DNA of 64,000 nucleotides from Corallococcus coralloides DSM 2259. GTDB taxonomy: Bacteria; Myxococcota; Myxococcia; Myxococcales; Myxococcaceae. The first letter of the stretch is position 1, and each line of letters opens with the position of its first letter. Below, in pieces: positions 16,669-25,445 of this stretch. The DNA is taken from positions 310,001-374,000 of the forward strand of contig NC_017030.1 of the NCBI RefSeq assembly GCF_000255295.1. Direction: 5' to 3'. A program made the translations under genes and the position numbers. Below the pieces are notes generated by a model that did not search any database, had not been told where the DNA came from, and worked only from the letters and a program-made list of their open reading frames with translations.

Positions 16669-17813
16669 CGATGCTCACGGTGGACCTGGACGCGGAGGCG
16701 GATCTCGCCCGCTGTGGCGCGCTGAAGGACTTCTGGTACGTGGCGTGCCTCTCCACGGAGCTGCCCGCGAACAAGCCCGTCGCGCGCACCGTGTTCGGCA
16801 CGGGGCTGGTCCTCTTCCGCGGACCGGACGGCGCACCCACCGCGCTGCGAGACCGCTGCCTCCATCGCAACGCGCGCCTGTCACAAGGCGACGTGTTCGA
16901 CGGACGGCTCGGCTGCCCGTATCACGGCTGGGTCTACGACGTGTCCGGCGCGGTGGTGGAGATCCCGGCACTGGGCCCACCCCAGCGCGGCGAGAAGCTG
17001 GACGCGCACGCCTGCACGCATGAAGGACTCAAGCCCGCCCCCTGTGACGTGGGACGGCTCGCGCGCTTCCCTACGCGGGAGCAGGATGGGCTCGTCTACG
17101 TCTACCTGGGCAAGGACGTGACACAGGCCCGCGCGGAGCCCTTCCGGGTCCCCTACTGGGGCGAGCGCGGCTGGACCGTCTACTTCATGGTCACGCGCTT
17201 CGCGAACGGCGTGACGAACCTGGTGGAGAACTTCATGGACGTGCCGCACACGTCCTTCGTGCACCGGGGCTGGTTCCGCAATCCCACGCGCAAGCGCGTC
17301 CCCTCCACCGTGAAGCGTCACGCGGGCCGGGTGCGGATGACCTACCACCAGGAAGAGGACGCGCTCACCGGGCTGGGGCGGCTGTTCAACCCGCGCGGCC
17401 TGCCACTCGTGCACACGGATGAGTTCATCGTCCCCAACGTCACGCGCGTGGACTACCAGTGGGGAGACAGCGGCTTCGCCATCAACTCCCAGTGCACGCC
17501 CATCGGGCCCACGGACACGTGGGTGTACACGGCCATCAGCTACCGGCTACCGGTGGACGTGCCGGGCGCATGGGTGGGGCGGGCACTCACGCCGCTGGTG
17601 CGCTGGTACACGCGACAGGTCATCCAGCAGGACGTCCGCATCATGGAGACGCAGCGCCAGGGACTGACGGATGGCCCCGGCGGCGGCATGTACTCCAGCA
17701 CGGAGGCGGACCTGCACCACGCGGACATCGAAGCGTACCGCCGCTGGCTCCGTGAGGGCGCGCACGGCCCTGGCCCCGAGGACGCGGAGCGCGACGTGGT
17801 GTTCTGGGTCTAG
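16665..17813 (+). CDS. Rieske-type aromatic-ring-hydroxylating oxygenase
   Basis: The 382-residue protein has a Rieske [2Fe-2S] site with C65-x-H67 and C84-x2-H87 (CLHRN and GCPYHGW). It also has a mononuclear-iron motif around 188-200 (ENFMDVPHTSFVH), as in the VanA/pheophorbide a oxygenase branch. It should hydroxylate or demethylate a ring-containing or lipid substrate using electrons from a reductase that is not encoded nearby. The ATG lies in the ATGA shared with the GH3 stop, so the two are translationally coupled. Its stop overlaps the stop of the convergent membrane-protein gene. Confidence 0.9.
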   Translation: MTMLTVDLDAEADLARCGALKDFWYVACLSTELPANKPVARTVFGTGLVLFRGPDGAPTALRDRCLHRNARLSQGDVFDGRLGCPYHGWVYDVSGAVVEIPALGPPQRGEKLDAHACTHEGLKPAPCDVGRLARFPTREQDGLVYVYLGKDVTQARAEPFRVPYWGERGWTVYFMVTRFANGVTNLVENFMDVPHTSFVHRGWFRNPTRKRVPSTVKRHAGRVRMTYHQEEDALTGLGRLFNPRGLPLVHTDEFIVPNVTRVDYQWGDSGFAINSQCTPIGPTDTWVYTAISYRLPVDVPGAWVGRALTPLVRWYTRQVIQQDVRIMETQRQGLTDGPGGGMYSSTEADLHHADIEAYRRWLREGAHGPGPEDAERDVVFWV

Positions 17814-18190
17814 ACCGCGCCGGAGGCCGGTTCCTCCTCGGAGCCCGAGGAGGGAAACATCGCCAGGTAGTACCCGGAGAAGAAGGTCGCCCCCAGGAAG
17901 AACCCGTGGAGCAGTTCCTGCGTCAGCGCGAAGGGCGGCGCGGGCAGGTGCTCATGCAGCCACATCAGCGTCGCGACGGCATTGGACGCATGGCACGCGG
18001 CCGCCACGCCCAGCGCGATGCAGAGGTGCCCGAACAGCACCCACGTGTTGGCGGCGGAGGTCACCCACGAGGCCAGGCTCCCCATCCGCGCGAGGACGCG
18101 CGGGTAGACGAACTTCCGGAAGAGCGCGCCGCAGGCGAGGCCCAGCAGCAGCGGGCCCGCGATCTCGATGATTGAGTTGACCTGTTCCAT
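17810..18190 (-). CDS. Small hypothetical membrane protein
   Basis: The 126-residue protein has three or four hydrophobic segments (IIEIAGPLLLGLACGALF, TWVLFGHLCIALGVAAAC, LLHGFFLGATFFSGYYLAMF) and a short acidic tail. I do not recognise the family. The start at 18190 is the only reasonable ATG. Its stop (17810-17812) overlaps the stop of the Rieske gene (17811-17813) head-on. Confidence 0.55.
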   Translation of the reverse strand: MEQVNSIIEIAGPLLLGLACGALFRKFVYPRVLARMGSLASWVTSAANTWVLFGHLCIALGVAAACHASNAVATLMWLHEHLPAPPFALTQELLHGFFLGATFFSGYYLAMFPSSGSEEEPASGAV

Positions 18191-18233
18191 GGCCGCGACC
18201 CTGCCAGAGGGCGCACGGCCAGTGCAAATCCTG

Positions 18234-19289
18234 TCACCCCATGCGACGCAGGCCCGGCAGGTCCTCGGGCCGCAGCACCCAGCGCGGCGGCTCCGGCGGC
18301 GACGTGCGCGTGCCCACCTGCGCCGCGGGGAAGCCCTCCACCAGCGCGTAGTCCGGGAACACCGCGCGCGCCTTCACCAGGCTGCCGGCGGCCACGTGGC
18401 AACCCTTCCCCAGGTGGCTGCCCTCGCAGAGGATGGCGCCGGGCTCCACCACCGTGCCCGCGCCCAGGTTGCACGCGTGCAGCACGCAGCCCGGGCCCAC
18501 CACCACGCCTTCATCCAGCACCAGCATGGTGTCCGGCTGGAGGTGCAGCACCGTGTTCTCCAGGATCTGCACCCGCGCGCCAATGCGCACCGGACCGTTC
18601 AGGTCGCCGGTGATCTTCACGCCCGCGCCGATGATGGCCCCCGCGCCGATGACCACGTCACCGGACACCTCCGCGGAGGAGAAGAGGGTGGCGGTCGGGT
18701 GGACGAAGGGGTGACGGTCACGAAAGGCGTACAGCTGTCCCATGGGGGCGTCCTCGGCGCGATCACGCGCGGAGAAAGGGGTCAAAGGCGCTGCGGGCAG
18801 CGACAGGTCGCCGCCCCGGCGCTGTTGCAGGTGGGTCAGGTCCTCGGAGGAGAGCATCCTCAGGACCTGTCCCGGCCGGCCCAGCACCACGGATTGATCC
18901 GGCACCGTCATGCCGGGCGGCAACACGGTGCCCTCGCCCACCAGGCAGCGGTCGCCCAGCGTCACGCCGGGCATCAGGATGGCGCCGTCACCAATGTCGC
19001 AGAGGGAGCCCACGCGCGCGCCCATCACCAGCGAGCGCGGACCGAGCACGGTCTTCTCGCCAATGGACGTGGGCCGTTCGGGCGTGCCCACCACCACCGC
19101 GTCCTCGCGCAGCGTGGAGAAGGCTCCCAACGTCACGGAGCCTCCCACCGAGCGCACGACGGCACCGCGGGAGATGACGGCCCCGGGCCCCACTTGCGTG
19201 GTGCCCAGCAGTCGCGCGGACGAGGCCAGGGTGAAATGAGGACCTACCGCGGTGGGCAGGAGAGAAGCGGTCGCGGGTAAGGGACTCAT
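18234..19289 (-). CDS. Left-handed beta-helix (hexapeptide repeat) protein
   Basis: The 351-residue protein is built of hexapeptide repeats in two blocks: residues ~15-135 (SIGEKTVLGPRSLVMGARVG, DIGDGAILMPGVTLGDRCLV) and ~190-320 (VIGAGAIIGAGVKITG, LGAGTVVEPGAILCEGSHLG). A linker with a short helical stretch separates them. Such parallel beta-helices form trimers and are found in acyltransferases and gamma-class carbonic anhydrases. I see no clear set of three zinc-binding histidines, so the activity is open. The ATG at 19289 is chosen because the sequence upstream has no repeat character. Confidence 0.72.
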   Translation of the reverse strand: MSPLPATASLLPTAVGPHFTLASSARLLGTTQVGPGAVISRGAVVRSVGGSVTLGAFSTLREDAVVVGTPERPTSIGEKTVLGPRSLVMGARVGSLCDIGDGAILMPGVTLGDRCLVGEGTVLPPGMTVPDQSVVLGRPGQVLRMLSSEDLTHLQQRRGGDLSLPAAPLTPFSARDRAEDAPMGQLYAFRDRHPFVHPTATLFSSAEVSGDVVIGAGAIIGAGVKITGDLNGPVRIGARVQILENTVLHLQPDTMLVLDEGVVVGPGCVLHACNLGAGTVVEPGAILCEGSHLGKGCHVAAGSLVKARAVFPDYALVEGFPAAQVGTRTSPPEPPRWVLRPEDLPGLRRMG

Positions 19290-19513
19290 CGGGATGCAGC
19301 AAGCTACTCCCGGCCTTCGTAGGGGCATCATGTCCAAAGGCACGACTCCGCCGTCCAGCAGCGGACGCTCGCTTGCTGAGCCGATGAGGGTGGGTGCGGC
19401 ACCTTCAGATGTCAGGAGTGGGGGACGGAGGGCGTAGGAAGCCAGCGTCGCTGGGCGCCACGTGTGGGCGTTTCGCGGTAGGAAGTCCCCTCGCTCTCGA
19501 AAGGCCTCACCCC

Positions 19514-20968
19514 GTGGAAGAGACACCGTTGGCGGACCGCCACGCCCAGGCTCCCGAGCCCGTGGCCAGCGGCGACGCCGTGAACAAGGGGCTGTGGTCC
19601 CTGATGAAGGAGGCCCTGCACGGTACGGAGCAGGACCTCACCCAGCTGCCGCTCGGGAGGGCCATCTTCCTCTTGGCCGTGCCCATGGTGCTGGAGATGT
19701 GCATGGAGTCGGTGTTCGCCGTGGTGGACGTCGCCTTCGTCGGCCGGTTGGGCGCGGAGGCGGTGGCCACGGTGGGGCTCACCGAGGGCATCCTCACCAT
19801 CATCTACGCGGCCGGCATGGGCCTGAGCATCGGCGCCACGGCGATGGTGGCCCGGCGCATTGGAGAGAAGGACTCGGAGCGGGCGGCGCGCACGGCGGTG
19901 CAGGCCATTGGCCTGGGGGTGATCATCTCCACGGTGCTGGCCGTGGCGGGCATCATCTTCGCCCGGCCGATGATGGCGGCGCTCGGCGGCTCGCCGTGGG
20001 TGCTGGAGCACGGCGTGGGCTACACGCGCGTGATGATGGGCGGCGTGGTGAGCATCCTGCTGCTCTTCCTCATCAACGCCATCTTCCGGGGCGCGGGCGA
20101 CGCGGCCATCGCGATGCGCGTGTTGATGCTGGCCAACGGGCTCAACATCGTACTCGCGCCGTGTCTCATCTTCGGCTGGGGGCCGTTCCCGGAGATGGGC
20201 GTGGTGGGCGCGGCGTGGGCCACCACGCTGGGCCGCAGCGCGGGCGTGGTGTACCAGCTCTACCGGCTGATGCGGTCCAACGGCCGGCTCCAGGTGAGGC
20301 GCGAGCACGTGTCGCTGGAGCCCGCGACGATGCTCGCGATGCTGCGACTGTCGGGCGCGGGCATGGTGCAGGCGCTGGTGACCACGTCCAGCTGGGTGGT
20401 GCTGGTGCGCATCGTGTCGTCGTTCGGCAGCACGGCGCTGGCGGGCTACACCATCGCCATCCGCATCACGATGTTCGCGCTGATGCCCGCGTGGGGCCTG
20501 GGCAACGCGGCGGCCACGCTGCTGGGGCAGAGCATGGGCGCGGGCGACCCGGACCGGGGCGCGAAGGCGGTGTGGCTGGCGGGCAAGTACAACCTGATGG
20601 TGCTGGGCAGCATCGGCGTGGCGTTCTTCATCTTCGCGCATCCGCTGCTGGGAGCGTTCACGACGGACCCGGCGGTGGTGGACACGGGGGCCACGGCGCT
20701 GCGCATCTTCAGCCTGAGCTTCCTGTCGTGCGCGTACGGCATGGTCATCACCTCCGCGTTCAACGGCGCGGGGGACACGCGCACGCCCACGCTCATCGAC
20801 CTGGGATGTCTCTGGGCGCTGGAGCTGCCGCTGGCATGGGTGCTGGCCCATCCGGTGGGGCTGGGCGTGGTCGGAGCGTACTGGGCGGTGCCTGCGGCCT
20901 TCGCGGTGATGTCCGTGGTGGGCATCGTCCTGTTCCGGCGTGGGCGCTGGAAGACGCGCGTGGTGTGA
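19514..20968 (+). CDS. MATE family multidrug/metabolite efflux protein
   Basis: The protein has about twelve membrane segments and the two-fold repeat of MATE exporters (AIFLLAVPMVLEMCMESVF, VAFVGRLGAEAVATVGLTEG; then MVQALVTTSSWVVLVRIVSSF, LAGYTIAIRITMF, WGLGNAAATLLGQSMGAGDP). It should export cationic drugs or a metabolite in exchange for Na+ or H+. The start is uncertain: the GTG at 19514 gives 484 residues with a polar N-tail, and the ATG at 19604 gives 454, closer to the family norm. It diverges from the beta-helix gene across about 220 bases in which I see no clear promoter. Confidence 0.87.
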   Translation: MEETPLADRHAQAPEPVASGDAVNKGLWSLMKEALHGTEQDLTQLPLGRAIFLLAVPMVLEMCMESVFAVVDVAFVGRLGAEAVATVGLTEGILTIIYAAGMGLSIGATAMVARRIGEKDSERAARTAVQAIGLGVIISTVLAVAGIIFARPMMAALGGSPWVLEHGVGYTRVMMGGVVSILLLFLINAIFRGAGDAAIAMRVLMLANGLNIVLAPCLIFGWGPFPEMGVVGAAWATTLGRSAGVVYQLYRLMRSNGRLQVRREHVSLEPATMLAMLRLSGAGMVQALVTTSSWVVLVRIVSSFGSTALAGYTIAIRITMFALMPAWGLGNAAATLLGQSMGAGDPDRGAKAVWLAGKYNLMVLGSIGVAFFIFAHPLLGAFTTDPAVVDTGATALRIFSLSFLSCAYGMVITSAFNGAGDTRTPTLIDLGCLWALELPLAWVLAHPVGLGVVGAYWAVPAAFAVMSVVGIVLFRRGRWKTRVV

Positions 20969-20971
20969 GCG

Positions 20972-22078
20972 TCAGGGCAGGCAGATTTCAAAGCCGGTGC
21001 GTCCCCCCGGGAAGGTCCTCGGGGGACGCGAGGCGGGCGTGACGGCGTAGAGGTGGAAGTCCAACCTCCGCTGGATGAAGCCATCGAAGGCGGACGTCAG
21101 CGGATCACCGGCGTCCTGCTGCACGGTGAAGAAGTGGAAGCCCCGGCCGTGGAACGCAGCGTAGACGGCATCCAGCAGCGCACGCAGGACGCCAGGGTCC
21201 TCCGAGGGGATGCTGGTGTTGCAGAGATAGAAGTAGCGGAAGTCACTGCCGGGCGCGGGCAGGCGGGGCGCGCCGGTGACGGTGGCGAGCGCGTTGAAGC
21301 CCCGGCGCACCCACTTCATGCCGCCCCGGTACGCGAGCACGCGGTAGCGCTTCACGGCGTCGGGGTTCCACGCGGAGGTGCAGCCGACAAGCTGTCCGGC
21401 GGGGTCGAACGCGAGGAACGAATCCTCCACGCGAAGCCCCGGCCAATGAGCGAGCCGGTGTTCCAGCTCACCGGTGTCGAAGCGGTAGCCGAAGGGGCGT
21501 TGACGGTGGTCCGCGTCCAGCAGCGCGGCCATGGCGGGCACGTCCGCGGCGGTGGCCCGGCGCACGGTGTAGCGGCTGGGGCGCGGCTTGCGGCGCAGGA
21601 CGAACTGGAGCGACACGGCGGAGAAGGCGCGCATCAGGTGGTAGTGCGGCTGCGCTTCCCGGGACGCGCCCCGGCGGACCAGGGACTGGAGCGCGGCGGC
21701 GTTGGAGGCCATGACGGCGGTGAGGAACACGTCCACGCCATGGCGGCGGGAGGTCTCCTCCAGGACGGGGCCATAGAACCGGGCCAGGCCCCGGGCACGG
21801 CGCGCGGAGAACCGGGTGCGCAAATCGCCCAGGTAGCCCACGCGGCACGGTCTGCCTTCCAGCCAGCCGTCACGGACATGGATGGCGCCCATGCCATCCA
21901 GGCGGGATGTTTCGCCGTGGGCCCAGACCTCCGCATCCCCGCGCTGCATGGCGAAGAGGCCGAAGTAGTCCGGCGACCGCTGCGTGCTGAGCACCAGGTC
22001 CCCGGTCATGGGCACGTCGCCGAACAGGTCCAACAGCGCGGCGTTGTCGTCCCGGGTGGCTCGGCGGAGGGGGCTCAT
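20972..22078 (-). CDS. Double GNAT-domain acetyltransferase
   Basis: The 368-residue protein has two GNAT-like halves. The N-terminal one runs from about 1 to 160 (MSPLRRATRDDNAALLDLF; then RVGYLGDLRTRFSARRARGLA, where the RARG loop sits in the acetyl-CoA position). The C-terminal one runs from about 170 to 350 (YTVRRATAADVPAMAALLDA). The target is unknown. It is convergent with the MATE gene, with only three bases between the stops. Confidence 0.75.
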   Translation of the reverse strand: MSPLRRATRDDNAALLDLFGDVPMTGDLVLSTQRSPDYFGLFAMQRGDAEVWAHGETSRLDGMGAIHVRDGWLEGRPCRVGYLGDLRTRFSARRARGLARFYGPVLEETSRRHGVDVFLTAVMASNAAALQSLVRRGASREAQPHYHLMRAFSAVSLQFVLRRKPRPSRYTVRRATAADVPAMAALLDADHRQRPFGYRFDTGELEHRLAHWPGLRVEDSFLAFDPAGQLVGCTSAWNPDAVKRYRVLAYRGGMKWVRRGFNALATVTGAPRLPAPGSDFRYFYLCNTSIPSEDPGVLRALLDAVYAAFHGRGFHFFTVQQDAGDPLTSAFDGFIQRRLDFHLYAVTPASRPPRTFPGGRTGFEICLP

Positions 22079-22173
22079 GGGTCGCGCGGCAGCCTATGCG
22101 ACGGGGTGGACTTCCGCCCCCGCTTCCCGTGCGCCACATTGCGGGCCTTCACTCGCCGCACGGGGAGGACGTC

Positions 22174-22434
22174 ATGGGGCTGTTGGGGTGGATCATCTTC
22201 GGCTTCTTCGCGGGGCTCATCGCCCGGGCCGTGCTGCCGGGGAACCAGCGTCTGGGGTGCATTGGCACGACGGTCCTGGGCGTCGCCGGAGCCTTCGTGG
22301 GCGGCTTCCTTACGTCCGTCTGGCGGGGGACCGACTGGCGCGACCCGGAGCCCACCGGCTTTTTGGGCGCCATCCTGGGCGCCATCGTCCTGCTCCTGGT
22401 CTCCCAGGCCGCCTTCGGCGGTCGCTCCCGGTAG
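22174..22434 (+). CDS. GlsB/YeaQ/YmgE family stress-response membrane protein
   Basis: The 86-residue protein has three membrane segments with the family's glycine-rich pattern (GLLGWIIFGFFAGLIARAVL, CIGTTVLGVAGAFVGGFL, GFLGAILGAIVLLLV). Members of this transglycosylase-associated family respond to envelope or general stress; their biochemical role is not known. GGGGAGG lies nine bases upstream of the ATG. After the gene, about 200 bases up to the FKBP gene hold short GC-rich inverted repeats (for example TTCCCGCCGGGAA at about 22447) and presumably the FKBP promoter. Confidence 0.85.
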   Translation: MGLLGWIIFGFFAGLIARAVLPGNQRLGCIGTTVLGVAGAFVGGFLTSVWRGTDWRDPEPTGFLGAILGAIVLLLVSQAAFGGRSR

Positions 22435-22639
22435 GGCTTCCAACCATTCCCGCCGGGAATCCGGGGCCTTCCCGCCGGTTGGGGGGCCGGCGGCCGGTTG
22501 TCCTACCTGCATGGACCCCCATCCGGGGAAAGCACGGTTCCCAAGAGGATGCCGGGCACTTTCTGTAGTAGACCGCGCCCCCAGGCGTGCAGCGGGGGGC
22601 GGTCGGCCGCCGCTGAGCCAAAGGAAAGGCGACGACATC

Positions 22640-23455
22640 ATGATGAAGAAGACGATCCTGATCGCGGCGATGCTGAGCCTGACGGCCTGCCAGGGCCAGG
22701 GCGCGAAGCCGGGCGAGACCTCCGCCACCGGCACCTCCACGGGGGCGGCCACCGCCGGTGCTCCGCAGACCGAGGAGCAGAAGACGCTGTACGCGCTGGG
22801 CCTGTCCATCGGCCGCAGCATCAGCGTGTTCGACATGACCCCGCAGGAGCTGGAGTTCGTGAAGGCCGGCCTCACGGCCCAGGTCACCGGTCAGAAGACC
22901 GACGTGGACCTGGAGACCTACGGTCCCAAGCTCCAGGACCTCGCGCGCGAGCGTTCGCTGCGCAAGGCCAACGCGGAGAAGGAGAAGTCCGCGAAGTTCC
23001 TCGAGGAGAAGGCCAAGGAGCCCGGCGCGGTGAAGACCGAGTCCGGCCTCATCTACAAGGAGACCCAGGCGGGCACCGGCGCCCAGCCCCAGGCCTCCGA
23101 CATCGTGAAGGTGCACTACAAGGGCACGCTCGCGGACGGCAAGGAGTTCGACTCCTCCTACAAGCGCGGTGAGCCCACGCAGTTCCCGCTCCAGGGCGTC
23201 ATCAAGTGCTGGACCGAGGGCCTCCAGAAGATGAAGGTCGGCGGCAAGGCGCAGCTCGTGTGCCCCTCCGACATCGCCTACGGCGACCGCGGCGCGCCCC
23301 CGAACATCCCCGGCGGCGCCGCCCTGGTGTTCGAGGTGGAGCTCCTGGAGATCGTGAAGGCCCCCGAGGCCCCTCCGGGCATGCCCGGCATGGGCACCCC
23401 GCCCCCTGGCGCGAAGCCGCCCCCGGCCGCCAAGCCGCCCCCGGCGACGAAGTAG
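22640..23455 (+). CDS. FKBP-type peptidyl-prolyl isomerase, lipoprotein
   Basis: The 271-residue protein carries a lipoprotein signal (MMKKTILIAAMLSLTAC), an Ala/Thr-rich linker, an FkpA/Mip-like N-terminal helical dimerisation domain (about 45-130, LYALGLSIGRS) and a C-terminal FKBP domain (about 140-245; SDIVKVHYKGTLADGKEFDS, FPLQGVIKCWTEGLQKMKVG, IPGGAALVFEVELLEI). It assists folding of periplasmic or outer-membrane proteins by proline isomerisation. A proline-rich tail (PPPGAKPPPAAKPPPATK) extends beyond the family's usual end. The next feature is a strong terminator. Confidence 0.92.
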   Translation: MMKKTILIAAMLSLTACQGQGAKPGETSATGTSTGAATAGAPQTEEQKTLYALGLSIGRSISVFDMTPQELEFVKAGLTAQVTGQKTDVDLETYGPKLQDLARERSLRKANAEKEKSAKFLEEKAKEPGAVKTESGLIYKETQAGTGAQPQASDIVKVHYKGTLADGKEFDSSYKRGEPTQFPLQGVIKCWTEGLQKMKVGGKAQLVCPSDIAYGDRGAPPNIPGGAALVFEVELLEIVKAPEAPPGMPGMGTPPPGAKPPPAAKPPPATK

Positions 23456-23462
23456 TCACCCC

Positions 23463-23527
23463 CTCCCGTTAACGGGAGCGGCGGGAACGAGGGCCGACGT
23501 GAGGGACTTCCCCTCGCGCCGGCCCTC
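23463..23527 (+). terminator. Tandem hairpins downstream of the FKBP gene
   Basis: A perfect palindrome CTCCCGTTAACGGGAG (23463-23478) is followed by the hairpin GAGGGCCG/CGGCCCTC (23489-23496 with 23520-23527). They lie just after the stop codon at 23455 and before the dienelactone hydrolase gene. There is little U-tract, as is common in GC-rich genomes. Confidence 0.6.
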
Positions 23528-23636
23528 TTCGCGTCCGGGGCTCAACGCGCTGGCGCCCCCGCCTCCAGCGCGCTACGCCCAAAAGGCACGCGGAAAAAGC
23601 GGCCCGGACAGCCCGGGCCCCGAAAGGACACGGACG

Positions 23637-24482
23637 ATGAAGCCGGACATGAAGAGGCTCACGTGGGTGCTGGCGGCGGCGCTGATGCTGGGCGCCTGCG
23701 CGACGAGCAGTCCGGCGGAGGTGGCGCGCACGCCGTCCGCCACGGGCGCCGTCTCCGAGGAGGAGTTCAAGGCCATGCACACCCTGCGCACGGACGCCGC
23801 TCCCGAGCGCCGTGGCCAGCCGGTGGAGCTGTTCGACGGCTCCAAGGCCTACCTGAGCCTGCCGCCGGACGCGAAGGGCCCGCTGCCCGCCGTCATCGTC
23901 ATCCACGAGTGGTGGGGCCTCAACGAGCACGTGCAGGCCTGGGCGGACCGGCTGGCGGCGGAGGGCTACGCGGCGCTCGCGGTGGACCTCTACCACGGCA
24001 AGGTGGGCGCCAACCCCGACGAGGCGCTCGCGCTGGTGAAGGCCGTGGACCCGGACCAGGCCACGAAGACGCTGCTGGCCGCGCACGCGTTCCTCAAGGG
24101 CGACCCGCGCATCCAGGCCGTGCGCACCGGCAGCATCGGCTGGTGCTTCGGCGGCGGCTGGTCGCTGCGCACCGCCATGGCCATCCCGGAGCTGAGCGCG
24201 GCGGTCATCTACTACGGCCACCCGGTGACCGACCCCCAGCAGCTCTCCACCATCAAGGCGCAGGTGCTGGGCATCTTCGGCACGAAGGACAAGTCCATCC
24301 CGCCGGAGACGGTGCAGGCCTTCGAGAAGGCGCTGGACGAGGCCGGCGTGCGCAGCCGCATCGTGGAGTACGACGCGGACCACGCCTTCGCGAACCCCTC
24401 CGGCGCCCGCTACGACGAGCGCTCCGCCGCGTCCGCCTGGGCGGAGACGTCCGCGTTCCTCGCGCGCACGCTCAAGCGTTGA
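23637..24482 (+). CDS. Dienelactone hydrolase family lipoprotein
   Basis: The 281-residue alpha/beta hydrolase is preceded by a lipoprotein signal (lipobox LMLGAC). The nucleophile elbow has cysteine (GSIGWCFGGG, about residue 170), as in dienelactone hydrolases, with FGTKDKSIP supplying the acid and EYDADHAFANP the histidine. It hydrolyses lactone or ester bonds; in the envelope its substrate is probably an ester of external origin rather than the protoanemonin-pathway lactone. It is flanked by terminators and a convergent CAP gene, so it is likely a single-gene unit. Confidence 0.88.
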   Translation: MKPDMKRLTWVLAAALMLGACATSSPAEVARTPSATGAVSEEEFKAMHTLRTDAAPERRGQPVELFDGSKAYLSLPPDAKGPLPAVIVIHEWWGLNEHVQAWADRLAAEGYAALAVDLYHGKVGANPDEALALVKAVDPDQATKTLLAAHAFLKGDPRIQAVRTGSIGWCFGGGWSLRTAMAIPELSAAVIYYGHPVTDPQQLSTIKAQVLGIFGTKDKSIPPETVQAFEKALDEAGVRSRIVEYDADHAFANPSGARYDERSAASAWAETSAFLARTLKR

Positions 24483-24504
24483 GGACGCACGGGGCCAGCG
24501 GCCT

Positions 24505-25110
24505 TCAGTAGGGACGCTGGCCCGTGAAGTTGCCCGGGGGCGCGTAGTTGCACACCCAGAAGTCCCAGGGAGAGGAACCGCCAAAGGGAGAGTTGGTGGT
24601 GCAGCGCTTCGTGGCGCAGCCCAGGCGGCGGGTGTTGCGCCACACCACCTGCGTGTAGTGGCCGCAGACCTCGCCCGACTTGCAGGTGTTGCTCGCGTAG
24701 TCGTAGTCCGCCGCCTCGTCCACCCAGCCCTTCACCACGCCCTTCGTGTCCCAGTGCCCCGGCGTGGCGGCGGCGATGTTCTCCCCCGCGTTGCCCCGGC
24801 CGTCGTTGTGCTTGAACTGGCACTGCTCCACCCACTTGCGAGCGGTCTCCTCCACCGTGGGGTCCCACGTGAGCGGCTCCAGCGCGGGTGACGGCGTGGG
24901 CTTCGCGGCGGCGCGGGCCGCGTTGTGGGCGTCCAGCATGTCGCGGGCGAACTGCGTCAGCTCCACGCCGCCTCCGTCGGGGGTGGTGCCTCCGTCCTCC
25001 AGGACGCCCGCGTCCGTGGGCGTGTCGTCCGGGTCCCCGTCAGGGATACAGGCGAGCAGGAGGAACGGGCTGAGCAGGGGCAGGGAGCGGAGCAGGGAAG
25101 GGCGTCGCAT
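24505..25110 (-). CDS. CAP/SCP-like lipoprotein (copy 1)
   Basis: The 201-residue lipoprotein (signal MRRPSLLRSLPLLSPFLLLAC) has an acidic Thr/Gly linker and then a CAP (CRISP/antigen 5/PR-1) domain. Signatures are a helix with LDAHNAARA, the central FKHNDGRGNAGENIAAATP, and CGHYTQVVWRNTRRLGCA plus WVCNYAPPGN near the end. The conserved cysteines are present. CAP proteins often bind lipids or sterols, and some are thought to be proteases. It is a paralogue of the gene at 27143-27796, about two kilobases away. Start: ATG 25110 begins the signal peptide. Confidence 0.9.
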   Translation of the reverse strand: MRRPSLLRSLPLLSPFLLLACIPDGDPDDTPTDAGVLEDGGTTPDGGGVELTQFARDMLDAHNAARAAAKPTPSPALEPLTWDPTVEETARKWVEQCQFKHNDGRGNAGENIAAATPGHWDTKGVVKGWVDEAADYDYASNTCKSGEVCGHYTQVVWRNTRRLGCATKRCTTNSPFGGSSPWDFWVCNYAPPGNFTGQRPY

Positions 25111-25224
25111 GGTGGGGATTATCCGCGCGCGGGTGGGTGTGCGGGCAAGCGGACAGGGGGACAGCGAGGATGGGGAGGGGCGGGGACCCCGTGGTAGGGT
25201 GAAGGTCCGGTCAGGAGACGCGAC

Positions 25225-25437
25225 ATGAGCCAGGACGAATCCCGCGCGCGGAAGATCCAGACAGCCCTTGAAGGGAACGATGAGTTCAGCACCTTTTCCA
25301 TCGACCCGGACCTCAAGAAGCTGAAGCAGAAGCTGGATCTCCAGTCGGAGGCGCAGCACCAGCAGTCCGGCCGCCCGGAGACCGCGCCCAAGTCGGGCAT
25401 GTTCATGCGGCTGTTCCACAAGATGTTCCGGGGTTGA
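25225..25437 (+). CDS. Small conserved-looking hypothetical protein
   Basis: The 70-residue protein is charged (MSQDESRARKIQTALEGNDE) with a helix rich in lysine and glutamine in the middle and a short hydrophobic/basic end (MFMRLFHKMFRG). No family is recognised. The AGGAG at about 25213 is well placed for ATG 25225. The gene sits directly before the TPR gene, with eight bases between stop and start, so the two form an operon. Confidence 0.7.
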   Translation: MSQDESRARKIQTALEGNDEFSTFSIDPDLKKLKQKLDLQSEAQHQQSGRPETAPKSGMFMRLFHKMFRG

Positions 25438-25445
25438 GGGGCACG

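Noticed and set aside
18168..19280. Plus-strand open frame antisense to the beta-helix gene
   Set aside because: The minus strand has regular hexapeptide repeats; the plus-strand product is His/Arg-rich with no recognisable fold.
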